64,000 bases of DNA from Haliovirga abyssi (GTDB lineage Bacteria > Fusobacteriota > Fusobacteriia > Fusobacteriales > Haliovirgaceae), in assembly GCF_030295325.1 (NCBI RefSeq), contig NZ_AP027059.1, positions 1,364,001-1,428,000 of the forward strand. Direction: 5' to 3'. This document shows, in pieces, positions 6,763 through 19,100 of this stretch. The notes beneath the pieces are model-generated. The model saw nothing but the letters and a program-made list of their open reading frames with translations. It made no database searches and was not told the origin of the DNA. The translations under genes and the position numbers were made by a program. How positions within the stretch are numbered: the stretch's first letter is position 1; every line of letters starts with the position of its first letter.

Positions 6763-8928
6763 TTAATTCGAGTTAGCACTCTTTGTTATTGCTATTTCTA
6801 AATTTTTCACACTTCCATTAAACGCTAACTCTATTTGACACACATTGTTTTTTTCATCTATTATATTACTTATACTATCCCCTGTTTGAAATATTGAATT
6901 CACAAATCCCATATCATTATTCCATATACTCTTTTGACTCTTTGGATTATTACTGAAAAATTTTATTATTTTATCTTGTCTAAAATCACTTGTATGAAAT
7001 CTTAATATTCTTTCTATATAACTACTTACTGTTGTTTTATAAATTGGATCAAATCCTTCTTCTGTCAATGACAAGCTTCTTGCTTTATATACTGTTATTC
7101 TTTTTACTAATTCTCCATCTATTTGTGCATTTTCTGATGAAAATACAAATCCAAAATTATTCCTGTTTATTTCATCTTTTATTGTATTTGTAAATCCTGA
7201 TATTTCTTTTGCTAATGTAGTTACTGTTTTTAAACTATTATCTCCACTTTCTAAATCATATCTTACTCCTGGATATTTGTTTGTTGCATTTCTAAATTTC
7301 CCTTTTAGATATTCTGGACATTGATATGATGAAACTAATCCTGCTGCTACATATGATGCATCTATATATACACCTTCTAGCCACAATTTCATTATATCTT
7401 CTTTTAATTTTGATAATTCTACTCCCCCACCATCATTTACTTTTAATCTACTATCCAATACCACTCCTGATTTATCTTTTGGTATTATTGTGAAATTCGG
7501 TAAACAAGGAATTGCAAATTCACTATATTTTTGCTTCATTAATGGTTCACATTTTGTTATATATTTTTCCACTCCTATTGTTGCCATACTATTGAATGTT
7601 GTCTCTTCTTTTGATTGGAAATTAAAGAAAATTTGAATTTTATAATCTTTCGCTATATCCAATATTTGTGTTAATGTTTCCATTGTATTTCCTTTTTCTT
7701 TTGATACTTTTTTACTACCTTTAAATCTTTCTCTTCTTAATTTAGGTTTTGCACTTGATTCAAATTCTATCGCTGGAACTATTCCAAACCATATTGTGTT
7801 ATTAAAATCATTCTTTGCATTTATTGTATTTAAATATTTTAAAAATCTATCTTTATTATTGCTTTTTACCATCATATCCACTTTTGTATTTGTTATTATT
7901 AGTGATGGTTTCATCTCTTTACTTTTTGTTTCATATTGCTCAAAGTACATTTTTATTCCCAATATCTTTTCTATTAATGGTTTTGCTGCTTTTACAAATT
8001 CATCTTTTGAACTTTTATAAAATTCTAAATATGAATTATAATTTGCTACTTCCTTTTCTACATCTATTTCATCTTGAACTACTGGCATTGGGGCAAATGT
8101 TCTTAATACTAAATCTTTTACATATGGTGTTGGACTTTCTGTTATTTCAGTATAATCTTCTTCTAATACTTCTAATAATCTATTAGCATTTTCTTGTCCT
8201 TTTACCAATAGTGCACTACTTTCTGCTTTCGGAGCTTCCAATATTTTTAATTCTCCTTGTTCTCCCATTGTAAGCATTCCTACTTTTATTGCTTCTGACT
8301 CTGCATCTTCTGGTTTTTGTCCTAATAATAGTCTTGTTTTTATATCTTCTATTGCTATTGGTAACATTCCCATTACATTATTATAGTTTTTACTTGCTTC
8401 TTCAAATTTAGAATTTAATTTGTCTCCTATTTCGCCTTTACTTGGATCTTCTTCATCTAACTCTTCATATTTCCCATGTAAATATCCTATTTCTTTTCTT
8501 ATTTGCTTTATATCTTCCATTACTTTCTTTGGCGATATCATTTCCAATACATTTTCAAATTTAAAATCTACATTTTTTATCCCTTGATTTTTCTTTGTAT
8601 CTATTAAGGTAAATAGCATCTTTAAAAAATCATTATTTTCATCTAATGGTATTTCTGATATTGCCTCTTCTGGTAATCCTTCTGGTTTCACTAACGAATA
8701 CACCACTTTTTGATTTGTTGCATTGTAAAACGAATACACTTTTGGTTCAAACTTATTCAGAAATTCATCGAAATCTCTTATTAACAAATGTTCGTTAATT
8801 TCTGTTAATTTCTCATCGCTCAAACTTTCATACCCTTTTACATCTCCAACTAATGTTAATAAATCTAATTTCTCCGGATTTAACTCCTCAAATAGCATTG
8901 TCCTATTTGTTTGTGTTATTATTTCCAT
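6763..8928 (-). CDS. Large unknown protein paired with the Hcp-like gene (possible sheath-like)
   Basis: 721 residues. The start MEIITQ is chosen because AAGGAGG is six bases before it; the ATG two codons earlier abuts the ribosome site. There is no signal peptide, membrane segment or nucleotide-binding motif. Residues about 135-180 are charged and helical (KQIRKEIGYLHGKYEELDEE), possibly coiled coil. The C-terminal half is globular, with alternating strand and helix. Its position directly before a tube-like gene, and its length (near a TssB plus TssC sum), make a fused contractile-sheath protein conceivable, but none of the TssC motifs I know is visible. It is most honestly a conserved protein of unknown function. 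Confidence 0.6.
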   Translation of the reverse strand: MEIITQTNRTMLFEELNPEKLDLLTLVGDVKGYESLSDEKLTEINEHLLIRDFDEFLNKFEPKVYSFYNATNQKVVYSLVKPEGLPEEAISEIPLDENNDFLKMLFTLIDTKKNQGIKNVDFKFENVLEMISPKKVMEDIKQIRKEIGYLHGKYEELDEEDPSKGEIGDKLNSKFEEASKNYNNVMGMLPIAIEDIKTRLLLGQKPEDAESEAIKVGMLTMGEQGELKILEAPKAESSALLVKGQENANRLLEVLEEDYTEITESPTPYVKDLVLRTFAPMPVVQDEIDVEKEVANYNSYLEFYKSSKDEFVKAAKPLIEKILGIKMYFEQYETKSKEMKPSLIITNTKVDMMVKSNNKDRFLKYLNTINAKNDFNNTIWFGIVPAIEFESSAKPKLRRERFKGSKKVSKEKGNTMETLTQILDIAKDYKIQIFFNFQSKEETTFNSMATIGVEKYITKCEPLMKQKYSEFAIPCLPNFTIIPKDKSGVVLDSRLKVNDGGGVELSKLKEDIMKLWLEGVYIDASYVAAGLVSSYQCPEYLKGKFRNATNKYPGVRYDLESGDNSLKTVTTLAKEISGFTNTIKDEINRNNFGFVFSSENAQIDGELVKRITVYKARSLSLTEEGFDPIYKTTVSSYIERILRFHTSDFRQDKIIKFFSNNPKSQKSIWNNDMGFVNSIFQTGDSISNIIDEKNNVCQIELAFNGSVKNLEIAITKSANSN

Positions 8929-8978
8929 TCTCATCCTCCTTATTTTATTTGCTTTTTTTATTTATAGTATGATTTTAG

Positions 8979-8999
8979 AAAACTACCTTTCGGGAGTTT
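8979..8999 (-). terminator. Hairpin between response regulator and 721-residue protein genes
   Basis: AAACTCCC and GGTAGTTT pair imperfectly around GAAA, followed by TTTTCT on the minus strand. It lies just after the response-regulator stop, so it may separate that gene from the next one or act as a partial terminator. Confidence 0.45.
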
Positions 9000-9014
9000 A
9001 ATCATAGTTTTTTA

Positions 9015-9680
9015 CTATCTTTCTAATTTATATCCTCTGCCTATCAATGTTACCAACTTTTCTTTCATCAGTGGATCTTTCTGCCTTATTTTCTTAACAA
9101 ACGCATCTACTCTTCTGTTTCCTCCTCTATAATTTCCTCTCCAAACTTTTTCTATTATTGCTTCTCTACTACAAACCACATTAGCATTTTCCCTGAAAAA
9201 TTTTGATAATTCATACTCTTTATCTGTTAAATTTTCTGGTATTTCACCTATTTCTATTGTTGCTACACTATCCATTAATATCTCTTTGTTTATATCTCTT
9301 TTAAATCCTTTTTCTTCTATATTAAATGCTCTTTTTATTTTATGTATCACTTCATCACTTGTAAATGGTTTCCTCAAATAATCATCTGCTCCATTTTTAA
9401 AACTCCTTAATACTGTTTCACTGTCATCTATTGCACTTATTATCATTATATATGGGTTATTATATTCTTTTCTATTTTTGTCTATAAATTTACAAACATC
9501 TAATCCACTTATATCTGGCAAATTTAAATCCAACAATATTACTTCTGGTTTTTTTTCTTCCACAGTTCTTACTGCATCTCGTCCATTCTCACTTTCATAC
9601 ACTATAAAGTTTTCTTCCAACAAACTTATTTTTATAACTTCTCTAATTAAAGGATCATCCTCTACAATTAATACTTTCAC
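9015..9680 (-). CDS. OmpR/PhoB-type response regulator (orphan)
   Basis: 221 residues from a GTG start (MKVLIVEDD), RBS AGGAGGATAATA. The N-terminal receiver domain (1-120) has the acidic pair ED8-D9, phospho-acceptor Asp in LLDLNLP (about residue 51), and the Lys of RKPF (about 104). The C-terminal winged helix (about 135-220) ends in the typical LIGRGYKLE segment. No histidine kinase is nearby. It is the first gene of the group leading to the 721-residue protein, the Hcp-like gene and the lipase array, so it may control them. It has a strong promoter of its own. Confidence 0.9.
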   Translation of the reverse strand: MKVLIVEDDPLIREVIKISLLEENFIVYESENGRDAVRTVEEKKPEVILLDLNLPDISGLDVCKFIDKNRKEYNNPYIMIISAIDDSETVLRSFKNGADDYLRKPFTSDEVIHKIKRAFNIEEKGFKRDINKEILMDSVATIEIGEIPENLTDKEYELSKFFRENANVVCSREAIIEKVWRGNYRGGNRRVDAFVKKIRQKDPLMKEKLVTLIGRGYKLER

Positions 9681-9796
9681 TATTATCCTCCTCTTTTTTT
9701 ATTTCGATTAATTTAAAATGACTTGTAGAAAAGAAAACGAAGTGTTTGATTTTTTTGAACTTTCAAATTTATTTATTATTTTCACACCACAGCAAT

Positions 9797-9825
9797 AATA
9801 TATCATATACAGAATATTTTGTCAA
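9797..9825 (-). promoter_or_regulatory. Strong sigma-70-type promoter for the response regulator
   Basis: Minus-strand TTGACA (9820-9825), a 17-bp spacer and TATATT (9797-9802). Transcription would begin near 9790, giving a leader of about 110 bases before the GTG. Confidence 0.75.
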
Positions 9826-9991
9826 CACTTTTTTTATCTATATTGATACACAATGTTCTTTATGTGCATATCTCGAATTCTCGTCCATCCACCGCTTCCT
9901 TTTGTACTTTTTTTAAATGCAGCTTTATTTTTTGAATTCTCGTGCTATTTTCTGTAATAGTTTTTCTTTTTCAAAATTATTCCTGATTTAG

Positions 9992-10038
9992 AACAGAAAA
10001 AGCTTTCTCCAAATATATAGGAGAAAGCTTTTTCTGTT
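9992..10038 (-). terminator. 19-bp perfect hairpin, likely bidirectional terminator
   Basis: AACAGAAAAAGCTTTCTCC (9992-10010) and its exact inverse (10020-10038) flank a 9-base loop. On the plus strand it is followed by TTTTATTTTTTTA. On the minus strand the 3' arm itself is T-rich. It lies about 105 bp after the stop of the giant gene and is the only notable structure in the 460-bp gap up to the response regulator promoter. Confidence 0.75.
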
Positions 10039-10142
10039 TTATTTTTTTATGTGCTTCTCATAAAAAAGCCTTGAGCCTTTTAAAAGAAAATCAAAATATT
10101 ATTTTAAAATCGTCCCTTATACTTATATAATAATCACTTTTA

Positions 10143-13100
10143 TCATTTATCACTATCCAGATAATATTTCTCAAAATTTCCATTTGAAGTTTCAATATAA
10201 TATATATGCTTCTTTTTTCCATATATATCAATATATGCATCTATTATCTTTTTATTAATATCTCCAGATAATATTTTTATAAATACTCTATCCTCTTCTA
10301 CATAATTTCCTGCTTTATCATATAACTTAATTTCCATTGGATTTGTATCTGCATAATCTCCACTTGCATTTTGCCATATAACTGATTTATATAAATTCCC
10401 ACTACTATCATTAAATTCACCAATCTCTTCTATACTATTATTAGCTATAATAATTTTCCAAATATAATTTTCTGTAGGATTAAATATCAATTTAACATCA
10501 ATATCTTTATCACTTGTATCACAATCATTAGAATCAAATATATAGTTATATGCTATAGCTGTTCCACTTGTTAAAGGAATTATTATCTCACTTCCCTCTT
10601 TTTCTTGATACCCCAATTTATCTCCGTTACCATTTATTGCATTAAATACAGGAACAGTATTATCATAATTAAATATATTATTAAATTCACTTTTACTACC
10701 TTTTATTACTGATTCATTCCCTGCATTATCTACTACTTGTACAAATATATCTTTTTCTCCATCATTCCCTAAATTTAACGAAAAATCAGTTGGACTATTA
10801 TATAAAATATAATTTTCACTACTTAAATCTCCACTCAATCCATATTTCATACCACCAACTCCTGCTAAATTATCACTAGCAGCTATATTTAATTTTAAAT
10901 TACTACTATTTCCATAATATATTCCACTAGTTTCCCCAGTTCTGTATACATCACTATCATTATCTCTTAAATATATATTACTTATAACAGGTTTTGTTAT
11001 GTCTAATTTTACTCCATTTGTCTCCACAACATCTGATATATTTCCTGCTTTATCATATACTTTCATTTTTTGAATATATATTAACTCATTTGGCTTTGTA
11101 TTATCATATTCTGTTAAATTAAGAGCTGATTTTATTCCTGTCCCTGTTGTATTCCCTATATTTTCCCAATTGGACACTACTCCTTCACTATCCCATACTC
11201 CATATTCATAATGGTTCACTCCACTTAGATTATCTAATGCTCCTTTATAATTGTATTTTAATGTATATGTAACCCCTTCTGGTGTCTCTCCATTTGTCCA
11301 TTCCACATCTTCCGTTTTATCTGCTCGTACATCTATTAAATTCATTCCACTTACATCTGGTTTTGTTTTGTCAAATTTAACTCCATTTGTTTCTACATCT
11401 ATATAATTCCCTGCTTTATCATATACTCTTATTTTTTGAATATATATTGTATTATCTGTATTATCATATTCTGTTAAACTTAATCCTGATTTTGTTGTAA
11501 CTCCTGTTGATACTCCTCTATTTTCCCAATCAAATACCGTAACATTTTCAGATCTGTTCCAAGCTCCATATTCATAATGGTCCACTCCACTTAAACTATC
11601 AGTTGCTCCATTGTACATACATTTCAATGTATATGTAGCCCCTTCTGGTGTTTCTCCATTTGTCCATTCCACATCACTTGTCAAATCTGCTCTTACATCT
11701 ATTAAGCCCATTCCAGTTATATCTGGTTTTGTATCATCAATTTTCAATTCAAATTTCTTAATTTGTCCTTTTACTCCATCTGGATAAACTGCTCTTATAA
11801 AGAATGTTTTTACTCCTTCTGAAATATTAAAATCATCTAAATTTGTAGCAGTTGTATTACCTGTAAAATCTCCATCTGATATTGTTATGCTATCTTTTGA
11901 TCCAGCCTTCATTCCATATTCATAACTACTCGCATAACTATCTTCTATCCATTCAATATAAATTTTACTATCAACTGGTTCTCCTGTATTATTCCATATA
12001 CTTTCTAATATTTCATCTGTTTTACTGTTATTTTTATATATATTTATATTTCCAAATTCTGTTTTACAAATTATACCATCACTTCTTACTGGAGCTGTTT
12101 TTTTATGATTAACTCCATAATCTGCCCTAACCTCAATATAATAAGTATAATTATTTGTAAGAGGTATTCCGCCTTGAGATATTTCTAAATTTTTATTATT
12201 ATTTACCCAATTCTGCACTACACTTTCTACTCCAGAACTATTTTTAACGTAAATTTTATATTCAAAATAGTTTATACTATCTACATTAGAAGTTGCATCT
12301 ATTTTTATCATTCCATATATTCCAGAACTTCTACTTGTCACATCATAATCTTTAGAATTATCTCCTGATAACGTATCCCATACATCTGTAATATTGATTA
12401 TTGTATTCAAATATACTGAATTACTAACATACACATCTGAATAAATAGTTCCTTTTTTTTCTCTTACATATATATAATAATTCCCTTCCAAAGTATATGA
12501 AGACAAATCTTTATTTATATCTGTCCCTTTACTTGGTATCTCTTCCCAAGGAACTATAACATTATCTTTAGAATAAACTTCACTATTTCCAATTGAAAAT
12601 TCTATTGAATCAATATAATCTTTTGGTTCATGTTCAGTTTGTCCATAAAGATAATCTGCTATATTTATAGTAGCAGTTAATGTCTTATCTGTAAAATTAA
12701 TTGGCGAAACCGAATTAATTTTAAATAATAAACTATTTGAATCTCCTGGTGTTCCTTTTCTTATATTTCCATATTTATCTAAGTTTTTTTGTATGTTACT
12801 GTCAGTTACTCCTGTAAAAGTGTACCAGCTAGTATCAAGAGTTCCATCTCCACTTGCAGTTCCAGGAGGAATAGTGTTTTCTTGAAATCTTTCCATAGAT
12901 ATTCCACCAACTTCATTTTTCCCTTTTGGCCAACTGCTATTTTCTATGTTTACCATATCTACTGTAATATAATTATTATCTTTTAATATCAACTGTTCTC
13001 CAGAATTATTCAAATTCATTTTATTACTATCTGCGCATACAAAAACTCTTACTTTCTCATTGCTGGTTACAGAATTATCTGCAATGGTCCAACCTGTTAT

Positions 13101-16100
13101 ATTGGAATTATCTTCATTTTGTATTAATAAATATCCATCTGCTGGAATAGTTGTACTACTTCCACTTATCCCTTTTGCATTAGCAATCTCTATATAAGGA
13201 TTGCTATTTTGAGAATACTGTGCATTATTAATCATCCATCCTTCAAGGTCTACATCATATGGAGTTTTATTTCTAAGCTCAATATATTCATCTCCAGCCC
13301 ACATTACTTCATTTATAACTATTTTTTGATATCCATAAATCTTTTGTAATTCTTCTAATGATAAAGCATCTCTATATATTCTTATCTCATCTAATAATCC
13401 AGTATAATAGAGACCAGTTCCTCTATAATCTCCCGAATCGTGAAATTTAGTTCCATTATTAACAGCTCCAACTCCAATATTTCCTGGATGTGGCCACAAT
13501 TTTGAACCTTCGGCAGTTCCAACAAGCTCCATATTTAGATATGCTTTCATAGCTCCGTTTTCTAAATTTGATGTTCCATCCAATACTAAGACGGCATTAT
13601 ACCATCTTCCAGCTACAATATCTGCACTAATAAAACTATAATCCCAATTACTTTCACTTGTTGGTTCATTCCATCCGCCATAATATATTTTACCATTTTC
13701 TATATAAATATTTAAACCTCTTACAGTTCCTCCCTCTTCATATAAAACCTGTTTTGTCGTTACATCATCTGTTTTAAACCAAAGTGAAACTGTTCTTTTG
13801 CTAATAGTTGCCGTATTCAAATCTTCTGTATTTGGAACTTCTACATATGACGCACCGTCAAATCTGGCTCCTTGTTCTTGTTTACCAGGTTCATATATAA
13901 TATTTCCATGTTTTACTCCATCATTTCCACTTTCGCTTTCATCTTTTACTTTCCCATCTCCTGTGTCTCTTTCAAATGGATAATATATCTCTAATCTGTT
14001 CTTATAGTCTTTATGTATCTCCTTATATAAGTCCGCTACCTCTTCATCAGATAAACCTCTACCATAGAATTTAACATCATCCATATTACCTTGAAAATAA
14101 TTATTATTAATATCTTTTCCTAAAATCCAAGAATTTCCATAAACTTCATTAAATGCAGAACTTACATTCTCTTCTGATTTTTTCTCTCCATTTATATAAA
14201 CTGTCACTTTAGAAGAGAGAGCAGTTAATTTTTCTACTTTTACTACAAACTGCTGAAATTCACGACTTTTAAAACCACTACTGCTAAAATCTATATTCTT
14301 ATCATTCAAATCAACATATAATCCAGTAGTAGAATATCCTGCTGTAAATAGATTATCTCCGTTAGTAAAACTTTTCGAAACAAAAGCTTGATTTGTCTGT
14401 GTTTCATCTGGTCTTACCCACATTGCAACGGTAAATGTAGGTGGCACATAAAAATCTGTTAAATTTATATACCCATCTATTCCATTAAACAAAGCTTCCT
14501 TCCCAAAATATCCATCTTCATAACGTACTCCACCATATAATGTCCCATTGTTTCCATTCCCACTTTTATCATTAGATGTACTATCATCAAATGGGTAATA
14601 TGCTATTACATCTAACCCTACACTATACAATTCATCTATTTTATCTTGATTAATTGCTTCATTAAAAGTATGAATTTCATCCATATATCCCTTAAAGAAA
14701 TATTTTGTACTACCACCATCATCTCCTATATCATGAAATTTTGTTCCATTATTTTCTGCTCCTATCCCCACAAGTCCTGGATGTGGCCATAATTTTGACC
14801 CTTCCTGCTCATCAAGCAATCTGCTGTTTAAGTATGCTTTAAAAGCTCCTGATGTTAATTGATCAGTTCCATCTAAAACAAGTACAGCATGATACCATTT
14901 ATCTACTTCTATCTCATCAGTTGAAATAGATGAATATTTCCAATTGCTTTCATTCGAAGGTTCATTCCACCCGCCAAAATATAATCTTCCATTATATATG
15001 TATATATTTAAACCTCTAACTGTTCCACCTTCTTCATATAAAATTTGCCTACTATTTAAATCTTCTGGCTTAAACCATAATGATATTGACCGCTTATCAT
15101 GAACTCCTGTGTTAATAGAATCAGTATTTGGAACCTCTATATAATCATCTATTCCATCAAAATATGCTGTCTTTCCAAGATTTACTCTTTTAGTCTCATC
15201 TTGTATCGTTACTCCATTATGTAATATTCCATCATTCCCACTATTGCTCTCATCTTTTGTACTATCTGGTGTCACGCTATCTGGATTATTATGTGTAAAT
15301 GGATAATATATTGTAAAATTTTCATTTGCTCCAGCTGCTCTATATAGTTCTGTTATTTCATCAACACTTAATTCTTTTCCATAAATTCTAATGTCATCTA
15401 ATTCCCCATTAAAATATTTATTAGTTGAGTTTGCCCCAATTTTCCACCCATTTCCTATGCTGTCTCCAATTACACTGTTCATATCTTTTTCCCATAAAAT
15501 CTCTGAATTTCTATAAACCTTTACATTCGATCTGTTTGCATCTATTTTCTTTATAACTACAGCTAAATGTTCCCATCCTTTTAATTTTATCCCTTCTGAA
15601 TTAATACTATCTCTTATTTTCACAAAAACTCCATTATTATCATATCCAAAATCAAAAATATTATTCCCGCTTAAATCTGTTTTAGATATAAATCCACTTT
15701 CATCTATAGAATTTGGATTTGCCCACATTACCACTGAAAATGTTTCTGGCACACTAAAATCATCTGTTAGAATATTAGAATCCACTCCATTAAATACTCC
15801 AGCTCCATCCACTTCTCCATTTGAATCAAAAGATATATTTGTACCTGTTCCATTATGATTATTTCCACTATAATCATTAGTATCAGAATCTAATTTATAA
15901 TGAGCTATTAATTTCAGACCATTTGTATATATCTTAGATATTTCAGAACTACTTAATTCTCGTGAATATATCTTAAAATCATCCATAATCCCATTAAACC
16001 AATAATCAGGACCAGTTGCTCCATCTACTGTTGTTGCTTCAGACCCAGTTCCTACAAATCCATATCTATCAGCTCCCGTACCAATCCCTTTACTTGCATG

Positions 16101-19100
16101 TACCCCTGTTTTTTCTGCTACTTTTTCTCCATCTACATATATTTTTTTACTCCCATTACTATAAGTTGCTGCAACTAAATGCCAATTTCCATCTACATAA
16201 TCTTTATCATATCCGAAATCATCTGTTGCAGTTCCTAAAGAACTTGTATCCCAACCTATATTATTATTCATATCATCTTTTAATGATAATCTAAAATTCT
16301 CACTTCTATCAAAACTTGATATTATTTGCTTATTTTCAGATGAAGATTTAACCCAAGCCATTACAGTTAAATCTGTTATCCCATTGGCATTTCCAAAATT
16401 AAGATTATCAATACTTAAATAATCTCCAGTTCCATCAAAATATCCACCTTTTCCATCTATTCCACCATCAACTGTGTGAAATCCTCCTTTTATTATTCCA
16501 TTATTGTTATTATATGACATATCTTTTACTTTTCCTGATATTTCATTATCAAAATCATAATACACCAATAGATCTGGCTTGCTAACATAATTTTTCCCTA
16601 TTTCATCTGCTGTTAAAGCTTTTCTGTAAATTTTCACATCATCAATAGCCCCATTAAAATATCTATCATTATTTACACTTCTTCTGCCTATATCTAGTTT
16701 TTCATTTGATGTTAATAAATCTCCAGTATAACCAGTTGTTGTTTCTAAAGCCCCATTCACATATAGCTTCATATTAATTCCATCATATGTACCAACTACA
16801 TAATACCATTTATCCGCAACTGGAGAAGTTGTACTTTGTATATATTTTCTTCCACTAGTTGTATTTATTGCAAATTCAAATTTATCATTACCACTGCTAT
16901 GTTGTAATTGATATTGATCATCTCCATTTTTGGATAATATTTCTGCATAATTTTCTCCTGTAGTTGGATCTATATTCCATTTTATCCAAGCTGATAATGT
17001 TAATTGTTTTGTTGGATTCAAACTTTCTGAATCATCTACTTCAACATATCCTGTGCTTCCATCAAAACTTAAAGCTTTTCCAGAATCTCCATCTCTATTT
17101 TCAGTCTCTACTACTCCACCATTTATAATCCCATCATTATTAAAGCCTGAACTATCTAATGTTAATCCTCCATCAAATTTATATTCAGCAACTAAATCTT
17201 GTCCTTCTAAATATAAGCTATTTATCTCACTTTGACTTAACTCTTTTGAATATATTCTAAATTCATCTATATATCCATCAAACCAGTAATCAGGACCAGT
17301 CGTCCCATCTTCACTATTTGCTTCAGAGCCAGTTCCAACAAATCCATATCTTAATGTATTACTTCCCAAACCTGTTTCATTTCCAGCTTTGCTCTCAACT
17401 AAATTTCCATCTACATATATTTTTTTATTCCCTTTATTATAAGTTGCTACCACAAAATGCCACTTTCCATCTGTATAATCACTGCTGCTTCCAAAATCAT
17501 CTGTTACATTCCCAGAAGTTGTATCCCAACCTATATTATTATTCATATCATCTTTTAAAGATAATCTCCAATTTTCACTTCTATCAAAGCTTGATATTAT
17601 CTGTCTGTTTTTACTATCTGATTTTACCCAAGCTGCCACACTTAAATTTTCTAAATCTGCACTATTTTTAAAATTCAAAGCTTTTATCGCTAAATAATCT
17701 CCATTTCCATCAAAATAACCACATTTACCTACTTTCCCACTGTTTACTATAGAAAAGTCCCCTTTTTCTATCCCATCATAACCATTTTCAGTTGTATCCT
17801 TTACATATCCTAAACTGTCATCTTCAAAATCATAATAAAGTAACAGATCTGATTTCTGTTGATATAAATAATTTTCTGGTATAATTTCTCTTGTACCACC
17901 TGGAGGTATCCAAGATAATTGTGCTACTGCATTTCCTGTATTTTCATAATATTCCATTTTTATATAATACTCTTTATTTGCCTCTAAATTTATTGTTGCT
18001 GTATCATCTGTAGTTCCATGCAAAGTCCAATTATTAATTAAGGTATTAGTTGAATCTTTTATCCATAATCTAACTCCATCATCTGATGTTGTTATAAATT
18101 GATAATTCCCAGCAATATCTTTTGTTTTTACAAATCCTTCCCATCTCACTGAAAAATCGTCATTATTTATAAGACTATCTGGAGATCCAGTCCCCCAATT
18201 AAAATTTATTTCATTATCTATTCTAGTTAAAGCTGGAGTCCCATTTAGATCTATATTATTAAAATATTCTCCTTTGATACAATTATATGAAGGACTAGTT
18301 TCTTTATAATAATCTTTTATCTCTTGACCAGTTAAAGCTTTATTATAAATTTTTATATTGTCTATTGCTCCTTTTAAATTTTTTCCAGTTATTAATTTAT
18401 TTGATGATATATTTATATTTCCACTTTTTCCAACAAAATTATCTCTAACATTATTTATATATATATCCATAGATGAGCCATCATATGTTCCGCTTACTAA
18501 ATACCATTTTTTAGCAGAAATATTACTATTTGAAATTAATTTTGTACCATTTATTTCAAAAAATAATTTTCCATTTTCATATCCAATTCCATACTGTCCA
18601 TTTTTTTCAGTTACATAAGTAGCTATAGTTGGTAATTCGTCAAATTTCACCCAACTCATTACAGATATTTTATCTGTAGGATTTAAACTTCCAGAGTCGG
18701 CTGTTTCAATATAGCTATCTACATTCCCTGCGAATCCATATGCTTCATTCGCTTTTCCACTATTATTTCCAGTAAGTGTTATATTATAACCTATCCCAGT
18801 ATTATTATTTCCACTACTGTCATTAGTATCTCCTATAAATTCATAATCTAATATTAGATCAGAATAGGCTTGTGCTAAATTTAAAGCTGGAATAATCTCT
18901 CTTGTCCCACTTGGTGGAATCCATGATAATTGTGCTACTGCTGCTCCTGTATGTTCATAATATTCCATTTTTATATAATATTCTTTATTTGCCTCTAATG
19001 TTATTGTCCCTGTATTATCTGTGCTTCCATGCAAACTCCAGTTACTTATTAATGGCGTACTGCTATCTTTTACCCATAATTTCACTCCATCATCTGATGT

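Noticed and set aside
9831-9990. Possible tRNA or small RNA in the gap beside the response regulator
   Set aside because: No cloverleaf, no TTCGA-type loop in a proper stem, and the base content is like the surroundings.
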